From Simkania sp. (GTDB lineage Bacteria > Chlamydiota > Chlamydiia > Chlamydiales > Simkaniaceae): a stretch of 5,667 bases of DNA. The notes beneath the pieces were generated by a model. That model had not been told where the DNA came from. It saw only the letters and a program-made list of their open reading frames with translations, and did not search any database. A program made the position numbers and the translations under genes. This document shows, piece by piece, positions 1-5,667 of this stretch; positions within the stretch are counted from its first letter, which is position 1; every line of letters starts with the position of its first letter. The DNA is taken from the NCBI GenBank assembly GCA_028281425.1, contig JANQJX010000146.1, positions 1-5,667 of the forward strand. The letters are read 5' to 3'.

Positions 1-473
1 CATTAAACTACATTTTTTTTTCAGGTGAAATTCATCAGAAAATCGCTCAAGCCCTCCAAAGTCAATGGAAAACCGTTTTGGGATTGGATGTTCAGCTCCA
101 ATGCCTAGAACTTAAAGTGTGCCTAGACAAGCTTCACCATCATAACTTTCAATGTGGTCAAATGTCTTGGATTGCACAGTACTTTGATCCAATGACTTTT
201 TTAGAGCGTTTTTTAAACAAACATTCTTTCCGCAATTATAGTTCATGGGAAAATCAGACCTACCATGATCTTATTTTAAGCTCATTTGAAAATATGGACC
301 CAAAAAAAAGAGAGGGGATCCTCGAGCAAGCCGAAAAATTGCTTTTTGATGAAATGCCAATTGCTCCTATCCATTTTTACAATGCTTTGTATCTCCAAAA
401 TCCCAACTTGAAAAACGTTCAAATCTCTCCTTTAGGTCATGCTGATTTTCGGTATGCTGACTTTATCAAATAG
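1..473 (+). CDS. oppA: OppA-like oligopeptide-binding protein, 3'-terminal part (5' end outside window)
   Basis: This is the C-terminal end (about 156 residues, read from position 3) of an extracytoplasmic solute-binding protein of family 5 (SBP_bac_5), which captures peptides for an Opp-type ABC importer. The frame is open to the window edge. The residues before the TTG at 78 (for example KIAQALQ, then QW) align with the complete paralogue downstream (KIAQALQ, then QQW), so 78 is not the start. Other shared blocks are LKV.LDKL, the WEN motif, EMPIAPI and the terminal ISP.G. By eye about half the residues match the 671-2263 product, which shows a tandem duplication that has since diverged. 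The signal peptide and N-terminal lobe lie outside the window. It ends at TAG (471-473). The family assignment is firm; the exact peptide substrate cannot be read from the sequence. Confidence 0.9.
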   Translation, partial: LNYIFFSGEIHQKIAQALQSQWKTVLGLDVQLQCLELKVCLDKLHHHNFQCGQMSWIAQYFDPMTFLERFLNKHSFRNYSSWENQTYHDLILSSFENMDPKKREGILEQAEKLLFDEMPIAPIHFYNALYLQNPNLKNVQISPLGHADFRYADFIK

Positions 474-533
474 TGCTCTCTTTCATTGCTGCGTTTTCTT
501 ACCTTCATTAATTTGCCAGGTCAAGACAGCCCC

Positions 534-554
534 TAACCCGCATAATACGGGCTA
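534..554 (-). repeat. 21-bp near-palindromic GC-rich element in the oppA-oppA spacer
   Basis: The segment contains CCCG (537-540) and CGGG (548-551) and is almost its own reverse complement. Read on the minus strand it begins TAGCCCG and can fold into a nine-pair stem with two G-U wobbles and a three-base loop; on the plus strand the wobbles become A-C mismatches. No T-run follows on either strand at a terminator-like distance, so I do not call it a terminator. Its minus-strand 5' end (TAGCCCG, then ATT and TATGC) resembles the outer end of the 25-bp inverted repeat at 4418-4518, suggesting a shared dispersed repeat family. Its function is unknown. Confidence 0.45.
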
Positions 555-586
555 AAGTAAGTTCAAAAAAAATTTCATCTTTATCA

Positions 587-615
587 TTTACAAATAATTC
601 ACAGTCAATTATAGG
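587..615 (+). promoter_or_regulatory. possible sigma70-type promoter for oppA
   Basis: TTTACA (587-592, five of six bases of the -35 consensus) is followed after 17 bases by TATAGG (610-615, four of six bases of the -10 consensus). The pair lies about 55 bases ahead of the oppA start at 671. The surrounding spacer is very AT-rich, so chance matches are likely and this is only a candidate. Confidence 0.3.
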
Positions 616-659
616 TAGGCCCTTATTCAAATTTTTATCATCAAAATCTCCACATAACC

Positions 660-665
660 AGGAGG
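660..665 (+). promoter_or_regulatory. strong Shine-Dalgarno for oppA
   Basis: AGGAGG lies five bases before the ATG at 671. It is the only canonical ribosome binding site seen ahead of a gene in this window, and it fixes the oppA start. It suggests this gene is translated more efficiently than the genes that follow it. Confidence 0.85.
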
Positions 666-670
666 ATAAA

Positions 671-2263
671 ATGAAAAAATTCGTTTTTTTAATCGCCTTA
701 TTATCAGTTGCTTTTGTAGGATGTCATTTTTCTTCAAAGAAAAAATCAACCCAAATTCTTAAGATGGGTTTTCAACATGATCCTCCAACGCTTGATCCAA
801 GGAAAGGAGGAGACCCTACCTCTTCTACTGTGCAATTCATGCTTTTTGAAGGACTCACGCGTATCACAAAAAATTCCACAACAGAGCTTGCCTTAGCTGA
901 AAAAGTCGATATCTCAGATGATCAAAAAGTTTATACATTTCATCTCAAAAAAACTTTTTGGACAGATGGAAAGCCAGTCACAGCCTATGATTTTGAAATG
1001 GCTTGGAAAAATATGCTTGATCCCCATTTTCCTTGTCCTAATGCCAATCTTCTCTACCCTATTAAAAATGCAAAAGCAGTCAAAGAAGGAATACTCCCTT
1101 TAGAATCCATTGGCCTCCGTTCTATCGATGCTAAAACCTTTGAAGTCACCCTTGAAGAGTCTACGCCTTATTTTTTAGAGCTGACTTCTTTTTGTGTTTT
1201 TTATCCTGTTCCCCATCATATTGTCAAAAAACATCCAGATTGGGCTGACAAGACAGGCCCTTATCTTGTTACAAATGGCCCTTTTCATTTAAAAGTTTGG
1301 AAACCTCAAGATCGAATGCTTTTTGAAAAAAACCCAAATTATTGGGAATCAGATCTTGTTTTTTTAGAAGAGGTTCAAATTTGTTTTATCGATAATGAAA
1401 TGACTATGCTTCAACTTTATGAAAATAAAAAACTCGATTTTCTTGGACTTTCCTTTTCGCCTATTCCGTTAGATTGTATCGAGACTTTAAAAAAAGATCT
1501 TAAAACTAACTCTCTTGGGGCAACCTCTTACTGTAGTTTCAACATGAGTGACCCCATTTTTAAGAATCAAAATATTCGGAAAGCCTTTGCCTATGCCATC
1601 AATCGCAAAGCAATCGTTAAGCATATTACAGGTCTTAATGAAACCATTGCGACAAGCCCTGTTCCTCCTATCCTTAAATTCCAAAATAATCGCACTTTTT
1701 TTGAAGACAATCATCAAGAAAAAGCTCGTTTTCATCTTCAGAAAGGGTTAGAAGAGCTGGGGTTAAAAGCAAAAGATCTTAAAGGTCTAACCATGATGTA
1801 TTTAGCCACTGAAATTCCAAGTAAAATTGCACAAGCTCTTCAGCAACAATGGTTAGATGTTCTTAAGCTACATGTGAACCTTGAGTGTTATACTTTAAAA
1901 GTCTATTTAGACAAATTGGTTCATCGAGATTTTCAATTTGCCTATACCCAATTTGTGATTCAATATAATGATATTATGAATATCTTAGATCTTTATAAAT
2001 TCAAAAGTAACCCTAAAAATTATCCGGGTTGGGAAAATGAAGATTTTACTCAAATTTTAAACGATTCCATGCAGATTAAAGACCCTCAAAAAAGAATTCT
2101 ATATTTAGAAAAAGCAGAAACCCTTCTTATGAAAGAAATGCCTATTGCTCCTATTTATCACTGGAATCAAATTTATCTTGAACATCCCTACGTTAAAGGG
2201 ATCCATATCTCTCCAATAGGGTCTATTCATTTAGGTAAAGCATACTTAGACAAAAAGAATTAA
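671..2263 (+). CDS. oppA: OppA-like oligopeptide ABC transporter substrate-binding lipoprotein
   Basis: This is a complete 530-residue solute-binding protein of family 5, the usual length for OppA. It would bind oligopeptides outside the cytoplasmic membrane and deliver them to an OppBCDF importer; no permease or ATPase gene is in the window. Residues 1-17 form a signal peptide (MKK, then a hydrophobic stretch) ending in FVGC, so Cys18 is the probable lipid-anchor residue. Family hallmarks in order are DPPTLDPRKGGD near residue 37, the FHLKK...WTDGKPVTAYDF segment near 90-110, the TNGPF...WKP...NPNYWE block at about 196-226, and RKAFAYAINRKAIV from residue 303. The C-terminus (EMPIAPI, ISPIG) matches the upstream partial copy. 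The start is fixed by AGGAGG and the signal peptide. It is a tandem paralogue of the gene ending at 473. Possible alternative ligands are murein peptides or other small peptides. Confidence 0.95.
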   Translation: MKKFVFLIALLSVAFVGCHFSSKKKSTQILKMGFQHDPPTLDPRKGGDPTSSTVQFMLFEGLTRITKNSTTELALAEKVDISDDQKVYTFHLKKTFWTDGKPVTAYDFEMAWKNMLDPHFPCPNANLLYPIKNAKAVKEGILPLESIGLRSIDAKTFEVTLEESTPYFLELTSFCVFYPVPHHIVKKHPDWADKTGPYLVTNGPFHLKVWKPQDRMLFEKNPNYWESDLVFLEEVQICFIDNEMTMLQLYENKKLDFLGLSFSPIPLDCIETLKKDLKTNSLGATSYCSFNMSDPIFKNQNIRKAFAYAINRKAIVKHITGLNETIATSPVPPILKFQNNRTFFEDNHQEKARFHLQKGLEELGLKAKDLKGLTMMYLATEIPSKIAQALQQQWLDVLKLHVNLECYTLKVYLDKLVHRDFQFAYTQFVIQYNDIMNILDLYKFKSNPKNYPGWENEDFTQILNDSMQIKDPQKRILYLEKAETLLMKEMPIAPIYHWNQIYLEHPYVKGIHISPIGSIHLGKAYLDKKN

Positions 2264-2297
2264 ACGAAGAATAAAAATAAGTCATCGGTCCATTTGT

Positions 2298-4376
2298 ATG
2301 AAAATTGATTTTCTGAAGATAAAACCTGCATTTTTTCCTCCGAAAGGGAATAAACAAATGCTTGATGCTTACGTAAATCCTATGGAAAGGCTCATCAAAG
2401 AGATGATTCCTAAAGACCTCTTTCAATCAGAATTGACTCCCCCTTATTTCTTAACCTACAAATCTTATTTTCAAAAACTTACTGATAGCTTGCCTCTTGT
2501 AAAATGGTCTTCTCTTGATGAGACTCCATCCACCTTGTCAATTGCAGTTCTTTGCTCTGGTTATTTTACTCAAGGTACAGGTCGATTTTTTTGTGATATT
2601 ATGGCTCGTCATTTAATTCCGGGAAAATGTCTTACCATTCCTTTAATTCGTTCATTGCGATTTTGTTTTATTATCTATCCAAAACAAAAATTTTTTATTA
2701 CAGAAATTTACATTAATATTGAAAATAAAAAAGACCTTTCTTGCATTCAACAAAATCTTCCTCGTTTAGCAAAAGAGCTACGTTTAACTCTGCTTGCAAC
2801 ACAGCATACAAGAAAACTTGTTCTTTCAAAATCTTTAACAATCGATGAGAAACGGATGATTCTTTTTCAAAATCTCTCATCTCTTGTCGATCATCCTGAG
2901 GAAAAACTAGATCCTATCATCCTTGAAGACACCTATAATCTTTTACTTAAATTTACAAAACAAGAAAAACCTTCCCAAGTTCCCGATCATTTACTGAGTC
3001 TTGAAGAAACACCAAAAGCTTTTGATCACGATATGCTTAAGAAAATTCAGTCTTTTATTCTGATGTTTGGCAAATCGATGATCGATCAAAGAGAACCCAA
3101 ACATCTTTACCGTATTTTATCTTATCTCTATTTTTTTCATAAAATTATTGTTGTCCAACGTCTTAAACGAAATCAAAGCCACCCTCTTATATGGGTAAAG
3201 ACTTTGCAAACCAAATTAAATAAAAAAACCCCTGTTCTTTCGATCTTAATTTGCCTAAATTTTGCAAGAGAAATCCATTTAATCGACGATACTCTGCTCA
3301 TTGAGAAAATCCAATTATTACTTCCTCAAAGCCAGCTCGTTGAAAACTCTTTTATTAAAAATCAAAATGATAAAGAAAGAATCTGTGTTCTTTATTTAGA
3401 AATCAAACATAAAACTGAGACATCTTTTCCCAAACAAACGATGAAAGATTTTCAAAAAAAACTCCCTAAAGAACTCCATCAATTCATTTATTCTTCTCCT
3501 CCATGTTCTTCATATGGCCATCTAGAAGATGAAATGATGCGCACAATTTTAACCCTATCTAAAAAATTAAGGTCCCTAAAAACCCCTCCTTCTGTAATCA
3601 TTCATTTTATAAATGAAACAAAAGACTTTTTAATATTTACTGCTATTGTTGTTTCCATTGATCACTCAAAGAAAAAAACCCAATTTTTTAAAGATACCCC
3701 TTATATGAAAATCCTATCCTATCAGACAAAAACCGTAGGGATCGTTGACCATCGTTATATAAAAAATGCTCATATCATTAGAATGAGCTTTGATATCAAT
3801 CACAATACCGAACAAAAAAAACCCTCTTCTCTATATTATGCCCGTAAAATCATCCTTGACTACCTTAAAGGTTATTTTGGTTCTATTCTTGATTTCAATA
3901 GTGATATGGCTGTGAAACAATATGAAAAGCTTTTACACCTTAAAAAGGTCATTCAGCCAGTTCCTTTTGTTGAGCAATACTTTTACTCTCTTGCACCAGG
4001 TTATATGCAATGTCTGCTTTCTATCAAAACTCTTACAGACTTATTTAACATGATTCTCAAAAGTTTAGAGACAAAGATTCAAGACAATAGCTGCTATTTA
4101 AGTTCAAAAATTACCCCTCAAGAACTCCTTCTCTTAACTTTTTCCAAGTCAGATCGACTCATTGAAAAGCTTAAGCAGGAAATTTTAAATAAAATTCCTC
4201 CCTCGATAACTTTGACACTTAGTGATCTTTTTGTCGAAAACAAAAGGCTTTTTAGTCTCATCATCTCAACAGAAGATCCTCTTTTTAAAGAGGACTTGAT
4301 GAGGGAAATCAATCATTTACCCCTGATAAAAAAGGAGCTTCATCAATTAAAAATCTCACCCTTATCCTCTAGTTGA
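2298..4376 (+). CDS. 692-residue hypothetical protein, soluble, function unknown
   Basis: I do not recognise this protein. It has no signal peptide and no clear membrane span, so it is probably cytosolic or an exported substrate without a classical signal. It is lysine-rich and appears mixed alpha/beta. Segments that look constrained are SGYFTQGTGRF (residues 87-97), a helical middle region (about 250-330, including YLYFFHKIIVVQRLKR), VGIVDHRYIKNAHIIRMSFD (from residue 480), a YYARKIILDYLKGYFGSILDF stretch (about 513-533), and a helical C-terminus ending in SSS. No nucleotide-binding or catalytic motif stands out. It starts 34 nt after oppA with no Shine-Dalgarno before 2298. The ATG at 2358 (Met21) is preceded by AAGGGA at a good distance and is a credible alternative start. 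No terminator is visible on either side, so co-transcription with oppA and the next gene is plausible. The long open frame and codon use like its neighbours make it a real gene. Confidence 0.85.
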   Translation: MKIDFLKIKPAFFPPKGNKQMLDAYVNPMERLIKEMIPKDLFQSELTPPYFLTYKSYFQKLTDSLPLVKWSSLDETPSTLSIAVLCSGYFTQGTGRFFCDIMARHLIPGKCLTIPLIRSLRFCFIIYPKQKFFITEIYINIENKKDLSCIQQNLPRLAKELRLTLLATQHTRKLVLSKSLTIDEKRMILFQNLSSLVDHPEEKLDPIILEDTYNLLLKFTKQEKPSQVPDHLLSLEETPKAFDHDMLKKIQSFILMFGKSMIDQREPKHLYRILSYLYFFHKIIVVQRLKRNQSHPLIWVKTLQTKLNKKTPVLSILICLNFAREIHLIDDTLLIEKIQLLLPQSQLVENSFIKNQNDKERICVLYLEIKHKTETSFPKQTMKDFQKKLPKELHQFIYSSPPCSSYGHLEDEMMRTILTLSKKLRSLKTPPSVIIHFINETKDFLIFTAIVVSIDHSKKKTQFFKDTPYMKILSYQTKTVGIVDHRYIKNAHIIRMSFDINHNTEQKKPSSLYYARKIILDYLKGYFGSILDFNSDMAVKQYEKLLHLKKVIQPVPFVEQYFYSLAPGYMQCLLSIKTLTDLFNMILKSLETKIQDNSCYLSSKITPQELLLLTFSKSDRLIEKLKQEILNKIPPSITLTLSDLFVENKRLFSLIISTEDPLFKEDLMREINHLPLIKKELHQLKISPLSSS
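2344..2349 (+). promoter_or_regulatory. Shine-Dalgarno-like site supporting an alternative start at 2358
   Basis: AAGGGA lies eight bases before an in-frame ATG at 2358, whereas nothing purine-rich and well spaced precedes the ATG at 2298. If used, the unknown protein would be 672 residues. Weak or absent Shine-Dalgarno sequences are common in this window, so this alone does not settle the start. Confidence 0.3.
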
Positions 4377-4395
4377 GACTCTATAGTTTTTTGAT

Positions 4396-5382
4396 ATGCA
4401 TCTGATGATTAGACTTATAGCCCGCATTTTATGCCAACTCTGGAAAAAGACGCACAGACTGTTTTTTGAGACACTAAGAAACTTTCGAGGGGTCAGAGTT
4501 GGCATAAAATGCGGGCTAGTTATCTCAATTTTTCTTTTCTTTTCTACAAGTTGTCAAAGACCTCAAGGATTTACCTTAAAGAAAATTCTCTCTTTTCATC
4601 CCAATAATTCTAAGTGGGATGTTTCTTCTCTTTACCAAGATGAATTGATCCAAATCCACCACATTCTTTCTCAATCATTTACCTATTTAGGAAGTGGAAA
4701 CCACTGTTACGCTTTTGAAAGTCATGACAAACAGTTTGTTCTTAAATTTTTTAAACAAAACCGTATGAAAACCCCCTATTTTCATTCTCTCTTTTCTCCA
4801 TTTATAAGACAATTTTTGTTTACAACAAAAAATATGCAAAAACGTAAAAAAGAAAGAGAAACCTCTTATACAAGTTATAAACTTGCTTATGAACATTTAA
4901 AAAAAGAAACCGAAATTGTCTATCTCCATCTCAATAAAACAAATCATTTAAAACAAACAATCACCTTGATTGATCAACATCAAAAAAAGCTCTTCATTGA
5001 CATTGATAAAATGGAATTTCTTATTCAAAAAAAAGCACAGCTCTGCTTTGATCATCTCCAAGAGCTTTTTGACAAAAAAAAAGAAGATGGCTTTGAAGCC
5101 ATTGCTTCTTTACTCAAGGTGATTGCAAGCCGTATGAAAAAGGGATTTTTAGATCAAGACATGCAATTCTTTAAAAATTTTGGATTTATCGGCAATCGCG
5201 CCATTGAAATTGATATTGGAGGATTTCGCTCGAATCCTCAAGCACCCTCTTTAAAGCATATGCAAAAAGAAATGCGTGAGGTTTCTGTCCAGATTCAAAC
5301 ATGGATGATCGATAATTACCCTCAATATGAAAAAGCAGCAACTCAAATCATTGAAACTATGATCGATCAAATGCATTTATAA
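4396..5382 (+). CDS. putative membrane-anchored kinase-like-fold protein, first of a tandem pair
   Basis: This 328-residue protein has a hydrophobic segment (about residues 38-50) ending in FFSTSC, so Cys53 may be lipidated; the lipobox is imperfect. The rest reads like a divergent protein-kinase-like domain: a glycine-rich loop YLGSGNHCYAF (97-107), FVLKFFK with Lys117 in the VAIK position, acidic helix residues near E171/E173, beta strands and a possible hinge at 187-212 (ending FLIQKKA), then D253/D255, N261 and EIDIGGF (271-277) at the places of the catalytic loop and DFG motif. The HRD histidine-arginine pair is absent and Asp-Asn spacing is not standard, so activity is uncertain. The family call is my inference; a pseudokinase or phosphotransferase-like protein is possible. 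The start is doubtful: no Shine-Dalgarno precedes 4396, and residues 8-41 are encoded by the inverted-repeat element. The downstream gene is a paralogue. Confidence 0.8.
   Translation: MHLMIRLIARILCQLWKKTHRLFFETLRNFRGVRVGIKCGLVISIFLFFSTSCQRPQGFTLKKILSFHPNNSKWDVSSLYQDELIQIHHILSQSFTYLGSGNHCYAFESHDKQFVLKFFKQNRMKTPYFHSLFSPFIRQFLFTTKNMQKRKKERETSYTSYKLAYEHLKKETEIVYLHLNKTNHLKQTITLIDQHQKKLFIDIDKMEFLIQKKAQLCFDHLQELFDKKKEDGFEAIASLLKVIASRMKKGFLDQDMQFFKNFGFIGNRAIEIDIGGFRSNPQAPSLKHMQKEMREVSVQIQTWMIDNYPQYEKAATQIIETMIDQMHL
4418..4518. repeat. perfect 25-bp inverted repeat with 51-bp spacer over a gene start
   Basis: The arms 4418-4442 and 4494-4518 are exact reverse complements. The left arm begins TAGCCCGC and ends CAACTCTG; the right arm begins CAGAGTTG and ends GCGGGCTA. 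The spacer is 4443-4493. The arms are about 48% G+C, clearly above the surrounding coding sequence. The outermost dinucleotide on each side is TA, as in elements of the IS630/mariner type that duplicate a TA target, so a MITE-like insertion is possible; no longer target duplication is visible. As RNA it would form a long stem with a large loop. The whole element lies inside the reading frame that starts at 4396 and contributes residues to it. Confidence 0.9.
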
Positions 5383-5667
5383 TGAAAAAAAATCTCTTTC
5401 TTCTATTATTTTTTCTTATTCTTACCTTTTCTTTGATCTACATCCAGTTTTTTAAAAGGACAAAAGGGTTTTGCGTGGCAAAAATTTCCTCTTACCATCC
5501 TTACCATCCCAAATGGGATACAGGCCCTTTAACACCATTACAAAAACAGGCCTTAGATCAGTTAACTGCAAACCCCTGTTTTTACTTAGGAAGCGGAAAA
5601 GAAGGTTATGTTATTGAAAGTGCTGACAAAAAAATGGTGATTAAATTTTTTAAGCAAAACCATATGA
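5382..5667 (+). CDS. paralogous kinase-like-fold membrane protein, N-terminal part (3' end outside window)
   Basis: Ninety-five residues are visible and the frame is open at the window edge. The ATG overlaps the preceding TAA stop by one base (TAATG), a classic arrangement for translational coupling; no separate Shine-Dalgarno is obvious. Residues 5-24 are a hydrophobic N-terminal segment after MKKN, with no lipobox cysteine, so it looks like a signal anchor rather than a lipoprotein. It aligns with the previous protein over HP..KWD (residues 39-46), YLGSG (68-72), and VIKFFKQN (86-93, against VLKFFKQN). Its loop GSGKEGYV (70-77) matches the kinase glycine-rich consensus GxGxxGxV better than its neighbour, with Lys88 in the VAIK lysine position. 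The C-lobe lies outside the window, so catalytic residues cannot be checked. The function is inferred and not established. Confidence 0.8.
   Translation, partial: MKKNLFLLLFFLILTFSLIYIQFFKRTKGFCVAKISSYHPYHPKWDTGPLTPLQKQALDQLTANPCFYLGSGKEGYVIESADKKMVIKFFKQNHM

Noticed and set aside
78..473. A TTG at 78 as the start of a 131-residue gene
   Set aside because: The frame is open to the window edge and the residues before 78 align with the complete OppA paralogue, so this is an internal codon of a truncated gene.
486..551. Minus-strand open stretch of 22 codons through the spacer palindrome (including LGAVLTWQIN)
   Set aside because: It is bounded by stops at 552-554 and 483-485 and has no start codon or ribosome site. 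It could be a remnant of a mobile element but is too short to call.
561..600. CRISPR-like or tandem repeats in the AT-rich spacer
   Set aside because: Only homopolymeric A/T runs are present; no repeated unit with regular spacing is visible.
1487..1735. Minus-strand and alternative-frame open stretches inside oppA and the 692-residue gene
   Set aside because: They overlap firmly supported genes, have no ribosome sites and give no recognisable products.
4370..4393. Terminator after the 692-residue gene (T-run at 4387-4392)
   Set aside because: Six Ts follow CTATAG, but no convincing GC-rich stem precedes them, and the next frame begins within a few bases.
4418..4518. The 25-bp inverted repeat as an intrinsic terminator
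   Set aside because: No U-run follows either arm, the loop is 51 bases, and an intact reading frame runs through it.

Overview
The window is AT-rich and every gene reads on the + strand. It looks like part of a bacterial chromosome from a Chlamydia-related lineage (Parachlamydia/Protochlamydia-like). That placement is inferred from three things: tandem OppA-type oligopeptide-binding lipoproteins without adjacent permease genes, low GC, and large hypothetical proteins of a kind I associate with amoeba-associated chlamydiae. No rRNA, tRNA or housekeeping marker is present to confirm it.

Layout: (1) 1-473 is the C-terminal third of an OppA-like peptide-binding protein whose 5' end lies outside the window. 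(2) 474-670 is a 197-base spacer with a near-palindromic GC-rich element (534-554), a possible sigma70-type promoter and a strong Shine-Dalgarno. (3) 671-2263 is a complete OppA-like lipoprotein, a tandem paralogue of the first. (4) 2298-4376 encodes a 692-residue soluble protein I do not recognise. (5) 4396-5382 encodes a 328-residue protein with a lipoprotein-like N-terminus and, by my reading, a divergent protein-kinase-like fold. (6) 5382-5667 is the start of a tandem paralogue of (5), overlapping its stop codon by one base.

The two oppA genes probably feed peptides to an Opp ABC importer encoded elsewhere. Genes 3 to 6 are closely spaced (34 nt, 19 nt, then a 1-nt overlap) and could be one transcript, but nothing in the sequence links peptide uptake functionally to the kinase-like pair.

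The most unusual features are at 4396-5667. A perfect 25-bp inverted repeat (4418-4442 and 4494-4518, 51-bp spacer) sits over the 5' coding region of the kinase-like gene, where comparison with its paralogue would place the natural start. It could be a MITE-like insertion, a large mRNA hairpin or an invertible segment; inversion of the spacer would turn codon 16 from TGG to TGA. The outer end of this repeat resembles the palindrome at 534-554, so both may belong to one dispersed repeat family.
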